NCBI GenBank assembly: GCA_965230375.1
Contig: CBDDKU010000024.1
Coordinates: 47,581 to 111,580, forward strand
Direction: 5' to 3'
DNA: 64,000 nt
Source of the DNA: CBDDKU01 sp965230375
Lineage (GTDB): Bacteria > Bacteroidota > Bacteroidia > Flavobacteriales_D > Cryomorphaceae
Both the position numbers and the translations under genes were made by a program. Within the stretch, counting starts at the first letter, position 1; the number at the start of each line of letters is the position of its first letter. Shown here piece by piece: positions 18,314 to 27,669 of this stretch. Under the pieces are notes generated by a model. That model was not told the origin of the DNA. It searched no databases and was given only the letters and a program-made list of their open reading frames with translations.

Positions 18314-20563
18314 TTAGGGCAAAATGATTGTTCTGACAGACTTGGAGCCGTCGGGACCAGTAAGTCTGTATACATATGTTCCTGGCTGAAGTAGGTTGGC
18401 ATCAACTGACTGGTGAATATGGTCTCCTTCATTCACAAATTGGTCGAAGGCGGTTTCTACAATTTCTCCACTAGAATTGTGAATGTCTATTCGCACAATT
18501 CCACTATTCACGGCTGTGTGATCTATCCATTGAACGTCTCCGCTCGGATTTGGGAAAACCGACATATTGATTCCACCGCCATTGTCTGCAAAACCACCTG
18601 GTAGATCATCGTTCGGCAAACCATCCAGGTCAAGGCAATTAACGATCTCAATACCATCCAGGTCAAATCCATCTGCAGTGGTAGATAGTTCATCATTATT
18701 TTCCAATTTGATGTAATTCGCCCAATTAGAAGGGTAGCCTACCACATCGTCAATATCTATTTTGTCATCACTTTTGCAAACGGTCTTTGCGAAATACCAG
18801 TTGAATCCATCTACTGAAATAAACGCATCTGCATACTCTGGATAATCAGAACAACCTGGACTATTGAAGCTGGTTTCCACAATTTCAACATCATAACCGT
18901 CCTGATCGTAAACGGTCATTTCGATAATGATGGTACCACCATAACCGAGGCTTGCATATACGTCGTCATCAATGCGCTCGGGCTCGCCCAGCACTTTATT
19001 GGGGTTTGATCGGTCGGGTTCTAAAGGAAGTCCGAATTCATCGACTCCAGCTTCGTAGTATACGACTGTTTCAGCAAAACAAGGGGGTCTATCCGGGTCA
19101 ATAATTGGCTCGTCTTGTATGCAGCCACCAGCAAAATCACCTTCAGATAGATCGAGATCTGAAACATAGGTGTTGACAATCGTATTGGTCTCTGGATTCC
19201 ATTCGGCTATTTCTCCATTAATTTCACTAGCCATAATGAGGATGTTTCCATTGAATGTTTCCACTACTCCTTTTGGATTTTCGTAAGGGAAAGGGAAAGC
19301 TTCGCCGGTTTCTACCTTAATCAAGTTACTGGATGTGATCAGCCAAACGCCATCGCTGTTTGCGTAGATGTCTCCATCGGCAATGGTGGTTGGTGGTCCA
19401 TAAGGCTGTGCAAAACCATTGTTTTGTATTCTGTACACGCGGCTGGTGCCATCATGACTTGCAAACACTTCGCCTAGTTCATTACAAGCCAGTCCCGAAA
19501 ATCCTGTCATGGGGCCGGTGAGTTGTGCGTATACTGATGTGACATCAACTTCTTCGAGCGTGGCTAACTCTATTGTTCGCAATAAAGAGCCAGAAAGAAT
19601 GTAAAGCAGCTCTCCATTCGGGTGGATAGCTATACTCGATGCATTAATGTTTGAAAGATAAATAACGTCATCTATGGTTTGACCGTCTGGGCCGATCGAA
19701 AGTCTTCTCAAATCTTGTGTCCCCATAGAGTTTTGGTGAACTCCAAACCACAAGAAATTACACGATTCAACGAGACCTACATCTTCACACCCTGAAGCAA
19801 GATCACCATTCTTCATATTGAAGTTATTTCCGTTCAATTGAAGTGTGTATTCCGCTTGATCTGCCGTTCCGTCAGGATTGTACACTTCCATCGTAGAAGA
19901 TGCTTTGCCTACGGAAATTAAGTAATCGTCGGCACGAAGCGCGAGTCCACCAATACGTCCTTGAGCATCGCCTATAAAAGACACTTCACCATCTGCGCTC
20001 AGGCCATACATTGTTCCTCCGTGGAATTTAGAACCGATAAATCCACTTCCATCATCTTTTATAACGATGTCTCCGCCAGAGATATTTGCCTGCGTGATAA
20101 TTATGGCATTACCCGTTGATGGGTTGACTTCATAAACTGCCTCTGTGGTTGACGATCCCAGTATAAGGCTGCCATCGTGAAAAGCTGCAGCCGTAACGTT
20201 GGGGATATTAAAAGAGAGCTGTGTGGTCGGCGAAGTAGCACCATCTAATGTAGAAGGGTCCAAAGTGCTGAATGCACCGCTATTCTTCCGGATCACGTAC
20301 AAGAGTCCGTTGTCTTCATTGTATGCTATTTGAATAGAAAATGGGTACGACTTAATCCAGGTCATTTCGGCAATACCTGAGTTGTCGTCAAGCTCAACCC
20401 TATATACATCAGAGCCCCAAGTCGTATTGTTCGATAAAAAATATCCGAAAGATTCACAGTCAGATTGTGAAAAGCCTGTGGCCTGTAACATAAACAGCGA
20501 TATCAAAGCTAGAAATGAACTTTTCCAGCTGATGACATGGCTCGAACTCCCCCTATGTCTCAT
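18314..20563 (-). CDS. T9SS-secreted protein with two propeller-like modules and galactose-binding-like module
   Basis: A secreted protein of about 749 residues. I chose ATG 20563 because it places a compact signal peptide (SFLALISLFMLQATGFSQ) at residues ~14-32; an ATG at 20593 would add ten residues. Two Cys-bracketed modules of ~230 residues follow: the first starts CESFGYFLSNN and ends GDLASGC, the second starts CNFLWFGVHQN and ends GDFAGGC. Next is the shared ~120-residue module (YDVEIVETSFNSPGC, YPEYADAFISVDG, TVCKSD, DGFDLDGIE) and a T9SS type-A tail (VFPNPSGDVQW ... TIILP). This is the reduced form of the family: no cohesin, CUB or Cys-rich repeats. It has its own terminator and about 170 bases upstream, so it is probably monocistronic. 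Confidence 0.9.
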   Translation of the reverse strand: MRHRGSSSHVISWKSSFLALISLFMLQATGFSQSDCESFGYFLSNNTTWGSDVYRVELDDNSGIAEMTWIKSYPFSIQIAYNEDNGLLYVIRKNSGAFSTLDPSTLDGATSPTTQLSFNIPNVTAAAFHDGSLILGSSTTEAVYEVNPSTGNAIIITQANISGGDIVIKDDGSGFIGSKFHGGTMYGLSADGEVSFIGDAQGRIGGLALRADDYLISVGKASSTMEVYNPDGTADQAEYTLQLNGNNFNMKNGDLASGCEDVGLVESCNFLWFGVHQNSMGTQDLRRLSIGPDGQTIDDVIYLSNINASSIAIHPNGELLYILSGSLLRTIELATLEEVDVTSVYAQLTGPMTGFSGLACNELGEVFASHDGTSRVYRIQNNGFAQPYGPPTTIADGDIYANSDGVWLITSSNLIKVETGEAFPFPYENPKGVVETFNGNILIMASEINGEIAEWNPETNTIVNTYVSDLDLSEGDFAGGCIQDEPIIDPDRPPCFAETVVYYEAGVDEFGLPLEPDRSNPNKVLGEPERIDDDVYASLGYGGTIIIEMTVYDQDGYDVEIVETSFNSPGCSDYPEYADAFISVDGFNWYFAKTVCKSDDKIDIDDVVGYPSNWANYIKLENNDELSTTADGFDLDGIEIVNCLDLDGLPNDDLPGGFADNGGGINMSVFPNPSGDVQWIDHTAVNSGIVRIDIHNSSGEIVETAFDQFVNEGDHIHQSVDANLLQPGTYVYRLTGPDGSKSVRTIILP

Positions 20564-20663
20564 AGTGATTGGTTTTTCAGTTAGTTCAAACATGCCCTTC
20601 AGACTTGTAAGCGGAGTCTTTTTTGGGCGATGCAATGTAAGTTCTTTCGATTAAAAAGTCAAA

Positions 20664-20700
20664 ACGCCCGCTTAATAAGTGAAATAAGCCGATAAGCGGG
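20664..20700 (-). terminator. Terminator of the 20735-23053 gene
   Basis: An eight-base stem (CCCGCTTA / TAAGCGGG) with an 18-base loop, 35 bases beyond the stop codon. On the minus strand it is followed by CGTTTTGACTTTTT, a T-rich tract. Confidence 0.75.
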
Positions 20701-20734
20701 TTCTTTGCATTCGAGTATTCCTACTTGGGACAAG

Positions 20735-23053
20735 TTAGGGTTCAATTACAACTTTTACCGACGATTGATTGCCCTCACTTCTAACTGTATACACGTAAAC
20801 TCCTGGGGCTAGGCCTGTGGAGTTAAATACGGTTTTAAATTGTCCATTTGGTGAAGGGTTTGATATGGTCTTTTGAATCAATAAACGACCCGATAAGTCA
20901 TAGATGCCAAGTACAGCTTGACTTTCATTAAGTCCAGTGATACGAATCCACTGATTTTCACTTGATGGGTTTGGAGAAACTTCAAGTTCAATTTGTTGAG
21001 TCTGACTGACTTTCCGATGACTAGGAACAGCAGGTGAAACAGTTTCAGGTTCTAAATTCAAACAATGTAAATGGACAACCCCATCCAAATCAAATCCATC
21101 AGGACTTGTTGAAAGGCTATCGTTATTTTCTATCCGCAAAAAGTTAACTATTTCATAATCAGCAAGACCAGATGAACTGAGGTTAATGAATGGATCGCTT
21201 TTACAAACGGTCTTCCCAAAAGTCCACACTGACCCATCCTGTGAATAGTATACATCTGCGTATTCTGGGTATTCTTCGCAACCATTGCTATTAAAGCTGG
21301 TTTCTACTATTTCGATATCATCTCCGGGCAAATTTTCAATCGGAAGCGAAAAGGTGATAGAGCCACCGTATCCCAAAGATGTGAATACCATAGCATCCTC
21401 CCTCTCTGGTTCACCCAAGGACTGAGTGGGATCAAGACGAGATGGATTAATATGAGAGCCGTCATTGTTCCGACCTGGTATGAATTCTTGCACTGCTAGC
21501 GGCGAACATCCCGGTAAAGGATCCACAATAATATTGGTTACATCACAAATTCCGGCTAAATCGCCATGATTTAGGCTTAAGCCACTTGAAAAAGACCGAA
21601 TGATCATTTCGTTTTCAAAATCGAATTCATAGAAGAGGTCTTCTTCATTTCCATTGGCCAAAACCAAGTTTCCATTGGGAAGACGAGCTGCACCATTTAC
21701 TTCTGAGAGCGGCAGGACGATAAACTCTGAAGTTTCGATATTGGTCATGATGGAAAGGGATCTATTGATTAAGAATAGATTCTCATCAATAAAAACGAGA
21801 TCACCCCCGTCTACATCTATTTGAGGACCATAAGGAATAGCAATTCCGGACGCTTGAATTTCGTAAATCTGCTGGCTAGCTTCGTGGGCAGCGTAGATTA
21901 TACCATCAGGACTGATTGCTACACCTGGAAATCCGGTAAGCGGAATATTTTCGACCGTCCTGATCTCCGCAATTTCAACAGCTTGCCCCAGAAGCTCTTC
22001 GTAAATTAAAAGACCATTGTCTGAGATCATCACAATAATATCGCCATCTGGGGTGCTCGCAATATGTGTTTCATCAAGACCACTTAGGATCAGCGTTGCA
22101 TTAGCTGTCCCATCATTAAACAAGTTCAATCTGTACAGAGAATACTCATCTTCGAACTCTTCGTGCGAATAATAGAGTTTATAATTGCAAGCAAGGTTAT
22201 TGAATACGTCCCCACACCCGGATGCCAAATCTCCTTTTTGAAATGTAAAAGGCTCTCCATCCAGGAAAGTGGGAATTTCGGAGTTTCCTATATCTGTGTG
22301 GTAAACAAGACTACTCATGCCCCTGTGGGATGTAAAGAAGTTTCCATCAGCAGATTTAGCCGCACCTGTCACACTTGGTGGTATAGATTGACTGCCGCTG
22401 ACCGATTGTCCGGGTTCCAAAGAAAATACGGTGCCACTATCAGTTTGAGAAGCAACATGAATGACTCCGGTATTATCGACCCAGAGATCTCCGCCTTTGA
22501 TCACGACATACCCTACATCTATAATTTCATTTGTTTCAAGGGTCCACTCATAGACCCTATTCATCAGGCTTGAGCTGAGAATCAAACTTCCGTTCGGTGC
22601 AAAGGCCGCTCCCACGATTTGCTCGAGAGGAGTAGGCGGGAATACCGTTTCGCCTGCTGATTCAATTTCGCCTGACTGACTGATATCAAGTGTCTGAAAA
22701 GATCCATCTGGAGAAACCAAATAAAGTAGACCGTCATCTTTGTTATATGCAATATGAGTGGGAGAGGGCTTTGAATACAGATAAGTTAAAATTGCACCTT
22801 CGTTTTCAAAATCAATTCGGTATATGTCTGATCCCTCTGAGTGGTTATCCGATAGAAAGTAGAACCATTTTGTGCATTCCAAAGGAATATATTCTGTTCC
22901 GGCGCACTCGCACGACGTATTGATGAAATCACCGTAAGTCATGAGATCAAAGTCGTTACAAACTTCACCCTGAGTTAGACCATTCCCACAATCCTGACTC
23001 ATCACTGGGCCAAAAATCATAGCGGCTAAGAATGTGTAAATCAAGGATTTCAA
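20735..23053 (-). CDS. T9SS-secreted protein with two propeller-like modules and galactose-binding-like module
   Basis: A secreted protein of 772 residues. The start is TTG at 23053: no ATG precedes the signal peptide (MKSLIYTFLAAMIFGPVMSQ) and an in-frame stop lies eight codons upstream. One Cys-rich repeat follows (about residues 20-52, ending CECAGTE). Then two Cys-bracketed propeller-like modules: CTKWFYFLSDN to GDLASGC and CNYKLYYSHEE to GDLAGIC. The shared galactose-binding-like module comes next (LGEPEREDAMVFTSLGYGGS, DDIEIVETSFNSNGC, DGFDLDGVV), and a T9SS type-A tail (VSPNPSSENQ ... VVIEP). It is the closest relative in the window of the 18314-20563 protein and lies directly upstream of it on the same strand, which suggests tandem duplication. 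No enzymatic motif was seen. Confidence 0.9.
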   Translation of the reverse strand: MKSLIYTFLAAMIFGPVMSQDCGNGLTQGEVCNDFDLMTYGDFINTSCECAGTEYIPLECTKWFYFLSDNHSEGSDIYRIDFENEGAILTYLYSKPSPTHIAYNKDDGLLYLVSPDGSFQTLDISQSGEIESAGETVFPPTPLEQIVGAAFAPNGSLILSSSLMNRVYEWTLETNEIIDVGYVVIKGGDLWVDNTGVIHVASQTDSGTVFSLEPGQSVSGSQSIPPSVTGAAKSADGNFFTSHRGMSSLVYHTDIGNSEIPTFLDGEPFTFQKGDLASGCGDVFNNLACNYKLYYSHEEFEDEYSLYRLNLFNDGTANATLILSGLDETHIASTPDGDIIVMISDNGLLIYEELLGQAVEIAEIRTVENIPLTGFPGVAISPDGIIYAAHEASQQIYEIQASGIAIPYGPQIDVDGGDLVFIDENLFLINRSLSIMTNIETSEFIVLPLSEVNGAARLPNGNLVLANGNEEDLFYEFDFENEMIIRSFSSGLSLNHGDLAGICDVTNIIVDPLPGCSPLAVQEFIPGRNNDGSHINPSRLDPTQSLGEPEREDAMVFTSLGYGGSITFSLPIENLPGDDIEIVETSFNSNGCEEYPEYADVYYSQDGSVWTFGKTVCKSDPFINLSSSGLADYEIVNFLRIENNDSLSTSPDGFDLDGVVHLHCLNLEPETVSPAVPSHRKVSQTQQIELEVSPNPSSENQWIRITGLNESQAVLGIYDLSGRLLIQKTISNPSPNGQFKTVFNSTGLAPGVYVYTVRSEGNQSSVKVVIEP

Positions 23054-23135
23054 GCGTCTAGGGTTAATTCCGTTTCAATTTACTCAATTTCATGGACTTA
23101 CCAATCGGTTTGGGCGGGGTAAATGACCCTTTTTT
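23054..23135. other. Upstream region of the 20735-23053 gene
   Basis: Expected to contain that gene's promoter, but no TAnnTTTG box with a spaced TTG was found. It is directly followed by the repeat element at 23136. Confidence 0.4.
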
Positions 23136-23441
23136 AATGGACAATGGACAATTTATAATGGACAATTGATAATGGATAATTACCGAAACAATGCTGACCT
23201 ACTACCTCCGAAAGCTGCGAAGCAGTGGTGACCGACCAGCGGGAGCGTCAGTACGTCATACTGAGTGCCCCGCACACTTGTGGGGTGTATCGAAGTAAAG
23301 CGACAAGTTTGAGGTAACCCCCGCGCTTTTCCCCGTCCCTGAAGGGCGAGCTTCGCGCAATTTACTATTCTACTTCCCTGATTAGCGTTGACCATTGTCA
23401 ATTATCCATTGTCCATTATAAATTGTCAACTATCCATTCAT
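23136..23441. repeat. Composite intergenic repeat bounded by inverted heptamer arrays
   Basis: The left end (23136-23184) is seven tandem degenerate heptamers (AATGGAC, AATGGAC, AATTTAT, AATGGAC, AATTGAT, AATGGAT, AATTACC). The right end (23393-23441) is seven heptamers of the complementary type (CATTGTC, AATTATC, CATTGTC, CATTATA, AATTGTC, AACTATC, CATTCAT). The two arrays face each other. The ~200-base core contains the GCTGCGAAGCAGTGGTGACC block also seen near 37.42 and 59.32 kb, a TGAGTGCCCCG...CGGGGTGTATCGA-type palindrome seen near 28.97, 31.53, 35.39 and 38.07 kb, and a TTTTCCCCGTCCCTGAAGGGC block found about ten times in the window. No transposase is present, so it looks non-autonomous. 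Confidence 0.75.
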
Positions 23442-23707
23442 CCTAGAAAAAAATTCACACCCACTTCATATTGCCTAACCATGTTAAACTTTTGGTAACA
23501 TTCATTTGATTCATCCATCCCGACGTAAAATCAACGAGTTAGACCCAAATAAACTTTCAATTCTGGTCTAAAATCCACCCATCGACAACGATCCAAACAC
23601 CCCTTTTGTGTGAAATAATCGTAAAGAACAGGTCTCCAAAATTAATCTGACCCTAACACCACCTGCTCGCAATCGCTCTACGTTTGCCGAAAATTAAATC
23701 ACAAATT
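23442..23707. other. Upstream region of the phosphate-acquisition unit
   Basis: About 265 AT-rich bases that should carry the promoter for the 23708 gene. A TACGTTTG box at 23679-23686 fits the -7 consensus but has no TTG at N19, and it would leave only about 15 bases of leader. No Pho-box consensus for Bacteroidota is known to me, so none is called. Confidence 0.35.
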
Positions 23708-24715
23708 ATGCTACGAACTTTACTCTATCTTACTCTTTCCTTGTTTGCCATGAATGCAATGGCTCAACAGGTTACTTTTGAACGATTTATCCTTGGTACA
23801 GGCGGACAGGTTACTGATACCCTTGACAACGGAACAATCGTAACCCTTGATCTTTCTTCTGACGATGCTGAGCAGGAGAACGATGAAGTAGACAGCCCTT
23901 ATGATGATGACCTCGATGCAGGTTGGGAAGGTGATCCAGAAGACTTAAATGTATTGCACTTGGGTCTTCGTTTCCAAAACATCGAGATTCCTCAAGGAGC
24001 TGTGATCGACTCTGCTTTTGTTGTATTCCACGCTCACGAAGGAAAAGATGCTGAAGATGTTGCTGAACTTCTTATCGTAGGTGAAGCTACTGACGATGCT
24101 GTAACATTCGATGAAGATAACTTCAACGAAGACTACCTGCTTACAGACCGTCCACAAACTTCTGCTGAAGTAGAATGGACAGTAGCTGAAGAATGGACTA
24201 TTTGGCAACCGTACAAGACTTCTGATGTTGGAGAAATCATCCAGGAAATCGTTAACCGCGAAGGATGGGTTTCTGGAAACGCACTAGCTTTAATTCTTCT
24301 TGGACAAGATCAAGGTCCTTCGATTGTTGACAACGCAAGAGAATTTACAGCTTTCGAAAACATTGCTGATCCAGAAGACACAGATCCAGAAGGAAACCCT
24401 GGTGATGGTGCAAACCACCCAGAGCGTCGTCCTTACTTGCAGGTGTACTACCAGGGACCAGTAGGTGTTACTGAGATCGATCAGGACATTTTCAATATCT
24501 ACCCAAACCCAACCACTGATGTATTGAACATCTCACTTAAAGAAGCAGGAACGGCTAATGTGATGGTTTCAAACATCGCGGGTCAGGAAGTATTCAATGC
24601 TCAATTGACTTCTAAGCTATCTCAAGTTGATCTTGGGGAGTGGACTCCAGGTGTATACATCGTTCGCGTTCAGCAAAATGGTTACCAGGCTGTACGTCGC
24701 TTGATGGTTAAGTAA
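23708..24715 (+). CDS. T9SS-secreted protein linked to the TonB receptor/phytase operon
   Basis: A secreted protein of about 335 residues. ATG 23708 is chosen over TTG 23684 because it gives a standard signal peptide (MLRTLLYLTLSLFAMNAMAQ). A very acidic stretch follows (about residues 40-75), then a beta-rich domain with IPQGAVIDSAFVVFHAHE and GWVSGNALALILLG, resembling the DNRLRE/CBM-like beta-sandwich family (tentative). The last ~80 residues are a T9SS type-A tail (IYPNPTTDVLNISL ... RLMVK), so it is anchored on the cell surface. It precedes a SusC-like receptor and a beta-propeller phytase. Inference: it binds phytate or an organophosphate, or its acidic part binds calcium needed by the phytase. 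Codon choice looks strongly biased (CGT, GGT, CTT), hinting at high expression. Confidence 0.85.
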   Translation: MLRTLLYLTLSLFAMNAMAQQVTFERFILGTGGQVTDTLDNGTIVTLDLSSDDAEQENDEVDSPYDDDLDAGWEGDPEDLNVLHLGLRFQNIEIPQGAVIDSAFVVFHAHEGKDAEDVAELLIVGEATDDAVTFDEDNFNEDYLLTDRPQTSAEVEWTVAEEWTIWQPYKTSDVGEIIQEIVNREGWVSGNALALILLGQDQGPSIVDNAREFTAFENIADPEDTDPEGNPGDGANHPERRPYLQVYYQGPVGVTEIDQDIFNIYPNPTTDVLNISLKEAGTANVMVSNIAGQEVFNAQLTSKLSQVDLGEWTPGVYIVRVQQNGYQAVRRLMVK

Positions 24716-24742
24716 GAACGCATTCTTTCTAAATGTTTAAGT

Positions 24743-24780
24743 GAAGAAGCTGGGGTGAAAATTCTGGCTTCTTCCTTTTT
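24743..24780 (+). terminator. Intercistronic terminator or attenuator before the TonB receptor
   Basis: GAAGAAGC (24743-24750) pairs with GCTTCTTC (24767-24774), loop 16 bases, followed by CTTTTT. It lies between the surface-protein gene and the TonB-receptor gene, 12 bases before the receptor ATG. Partial termination here would give more surface protein than receptor. Confidence 0.7.
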
Positions 24781-24791
24781 AAACCATTCTG

Positions 24792-27668
24792 ATGAAAAGA
24801 CTAATTAGCTTATTTGCGCTGTGCTTGATTTCGTTCAGCGGATTTAGTGCTGAAATAGAAGGGGTGGTAACCGATGCAGAGTCGGGTGAGACCCTGCCCG
24901 GAGCTACCGTTGTGATCAAGGGTACGACCCGTGGTGTTACCGCAAACCTCGAGGGATATTTCATTCTAAAAAACCTTCCAGAAGGAGATGTCACTCTCGT
25001 GAGCAGCTTTATGGGGTACGCAGATAATGAGCAAATTGTCAAGGTGACGGAAAACCTGCGATACACTCAAGACTTTTTGATGGTAAAGTCCACCACTTCG
25101 CTGACTGAGATTGTTATTTCAGAAAGGGCAACGGGCCAGGTCAAAGCCTTGAAAGACCAGCGCGATGCGGCCAATATTGTGAATGTCGTTTCCGAAGAGC
25201 AGATTAAATCATTCCCCGATTTGAATGCAGCCGATGCCTTGCAGCGCGTGCCCGGTATTTCGGTGGTACGAGAAGGTGGTTCTGGAAAATATGTTCAGAT
25301 GCGCGGAACGCCACCATCTTTTACTAATATCAATGTAAACGGCGTTCAACTGCCAACGCCTGAAACTTCTATTCGGGCCGTAGGCCTGGATGTGATTAAT
25401 GCTTCCCAGATTGCAACTCTGGAGGTCAACAAAGTGCTCACTCCCGATATGAATGGGGATGCGATTGGTGGAATGATCAACATCAAAACCAAGCGGGCGG
25501 AGAGTACGGAGCCAACTTACAACGTGGTTTTGGCCGGTGGATACAACAATCTTCGCGGCACACCCAATGGAGAACTCCAGTTCACCTTTTCTCAGCGAAA
25601 AGGACGAATCGGCTTCCTGATGAATGCCAACCATATCTACTCCGAACAGGGTGCAGATAATATGGAGTTTAAGTACGACAAAGGGCCATTCTTTGGTGGA
25701 CAAGGTCCCGACAACTACTACGTCCAATATCGGGAAGTACAGTTGCGTCATTACGACATTACTCAGGCTAGAACAGGGTTGTCGGCCAGTCTTGACTTCC
25801 ACCTTGACGAAAACAATAGATTTTATATCGATGGGATGTACAATCGATTTACGGATGATGAAAGACGGTTTCGAAAAATTTATACCCTCGATGATGCCAC
25901 GAGTGAAAGAAACTACCTCTACGGTGGTATCGAACACGATGTAAAGCAGCGGAAAAAGATTCAAACCATATCGACCATCAATGCTGGTGGTGAGCACGAT
26001 TTTGGATGGGCGAAGTTCAATTTTGAAGGGGCCTATTCACTTGCCAGAGAAGATCAGCCAAACAGACTTGAAGCCGTTTTTGACAATCCGGGGCAGGCCA
26101 TCCAGATCAAGTTTAATATGAGCGATCCGGATTTCCCGATAGCGACATTCCCCGATGAAGACAATGCCCAAAATGCATACGACTACGAAAACTACGAGAT
26201 GGATCAACTCTTGCTCCGCTCAGTGGAGAGCCGGGATGAAAATATCGTTGGGCGCTTCGATTTGGAGATTCCGGTCAAAAAGGGATGGATGGATGGCATG
26301 TTTAAAGTGGGTGCGCTCTATCGAACCAAAGACAAGTCGGCCGATGTGCACGCCCAGTCATTTGGTGCCTACCGCGAACAGTCTAATTTATACCCCTTGC
26401 CTGGAGAGCCGCTAAACCTAAATACGGTCAACGATGGATTCTACGAAGACAATTTCCTCGACCGTGGCTACGTGCTTGAAGCCATGCCCGACCCGGAATT
26501 GATGCGGAACTTCTACCAGCGGTACCCAACGCTTTTTGTTTACGGCGACAAAGGAATTACAGAAACACTCTTCAGAACTTACACTGAAGATTACGCGGCT
26601 ACCGAAGATGTTCAGGCCTACTACGCCATGACCAAACAAAACTTTGGTAAGCTCATGGTTTTGGCTGGAGTTCGATACGAGCGCACGGATATCGCATATG
26701 AGACTTATGAAATCAGAACGAATAACTCGGGGTATTTCCAGGAGCTCGATAGTGTGAGAGATTCTCGAACGGTCGATTTTCTCCTGCCCAATATCCAGTT
26801 TAGATACCAACTGCGGGATGATTTGAACTTACGTGCGGCGTATACGCATTCATACGTGCGTCCCAACTTCCGCGATATACTTCCCTACCGAACCACAGAA
26901 GGGGAGGAAGTAAAGGAGGGTAATCCAAACCTGAACTACCCCCTGGCCAGGAATGTCGACTTTTTAGTGGAGAAGTATTGGGGTGGACGAAATATGCTTT
27001 CGGGTGGAGTGTTTTACAAGCGAATAGACGAGTTTGTATTCAACTACAAAGTCTTCGCTCAGGACACATCACAAGGGTCGAGCAATATAGACCGCGTGGA
27101 GTACGAAACGCCGAGAAACGGAATATCAGCCGATGTAGCTGGGCTCGAATTACAATTGATGACCTTCTTTGACTTCCTACCCGGAAAGCTCAAGAACATC
27201 GGTATTCAGACCAACTACACCTACTCGTATTCCGAAGCGAAGATTCAAAAGCGCTACCCGGGCAATGAGCACGAGAATGGCATTTTTGTGGGCGGAGACA
27301 GCGAGCTTGAATTTGTGGATGACCAGATTGAGATCATCGAACTTCCGGGTCAATCTCCTCACGTGCTCAACCTGGCTCTCTTCTACGACTCACCAAAGTG
27401 GTACTTCAAGATATCAGCTAATTACAGCGACGTCTTTTTATCGACGCTGGGGGTAGATCCCGATATGGATGAGTTTTACGGAGAGCAGTGGCGATTCGAT
27501 ATGAACGGCTACTACCAGATCAACCAGAATCTGCAGGTTTTTGGAGATATCCGGAACTTTACGAATGCACCTTCAAGGTATTACCTTGGTGCTCCTGAAA
27601 ACAGAAGAATACAACAAACAGAATACTATTCATTTTGGGCTCGAATGGGAGTCCGACTAACTTTCTAA
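24792..27668 (+). CDS. TonB-dependent outer-membrane receptor (SusC-like, phytase-linked)
   Basis: A 958-residue outer-membrane receptor using TonB energy for uptake. Signal peptide at residues 1-20 (MKRLISLFALCLISFSGFSA). A carboxypeptidase-regulatory-like domain follows (about 21-105: GVVTDAESGETLPGATVVIKG). The plug domain begins near residue 115 (IVNVVSEEQIKSFPDLNAADALQRVPGI, shown here in two parts: IVNVVSEEQIKSFPD and LNAADALQRVPGI). A long beta-barrel with alternating aromatics ends in the typical terminal strand FWARMGVRLTF, whose last residue is Phe. The next gene, a beta-propeller phytase, begins 1 base after the stop, so the substrate is probably phytate, its breakdown products or another organophosphate. 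This pairing of receptor and phytase is known in Bacteroidota. No SusD homologue is present. Confidence 0.92.
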   Translation: MKRLISLFALCLISFSGFSAEIEGVVTDAESGETLPGATVVIKGTTRGVTANLEGYFILKNLPEGDVTLVSSFMGYADNEQIVKVTENLRYTQDFLMVKSTTSLTEIVISERATGQVKALKDQRDAANIVNVVSEEQIKSFPDLNAADALQRVPGISVVREGGSGKYVQMRGTPPSFTNINVNGVQLPTPETSIRAVGLDVINASQIATLEVNKVLTPDMNGDAIGGMINIKTKRAESTEPTYNVVLAGGYNNLRGTPNGELQFTFSQRKGRIGFLMNANHIYSEQGADNMEFKYDKGPFFGGQGPDNYYVQYREVQLRHYDITQARTGLSASLDFHLDENNRFYIDGMYNRFTDDERRFRKIYTLDDATSERNYLYGGIEHDVKQRKKIQTISTINAGGEHDFGWAKFNFEGAYSLAREDQPNRLEAVFDNPGQAIQIKFNMSDPDFPIATFPDEDNAQNAYDYENYEMDQLLLRSVESRDENIVGRFDLEIPVKKGWMDGMFKVGALYRTKDKSADVHAQSFGAYREQSNLYPLPGEPLNLNTVNDGFYEDNFLDRGYVLEAMPDPELMRNFYQRYPTLFVYGDKGITETLFRTYTEDYAATEDVQAYYAMTKQNFGKLMVLAGVRYERTDIAYETYEIRTNNSGYFQELDSVRDSRTVDFLLPNIQFRYQLRDDLNLRAAYTHSYVRPNFRDILPYRTTEGEEVKEGNPNLNYPLARNVDFLVEKYWGGRNMLSGGVFYKRIDEFVFNYKVFAQDTSQGSSNIDRVEYETPRNGISADVAGLELQLMTFFDFLPGKLKNIGIQTNYTYSYSEAKIQKRYPGNEHENGIFVGGDSELEFVDDQIEIIELPGQSPHVLNLALFYDSPKWYFKISANYSDVFLSTLGVDPDMDEFYGEQWRFDMNGYYQINQNLQVFGDIRNFTNAPSRYYLGAPENRRIQQTEYYSFWARMGVRLTF

Positions 27669-27669
27669 G

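Noticed and set aside
25209..25997. 262-codon open frame on the minus strand
   Set aside because: It lies wholly antisense to the TonB-receptor gene, whose motifs are unambiguous, and has no recognisable protein features.
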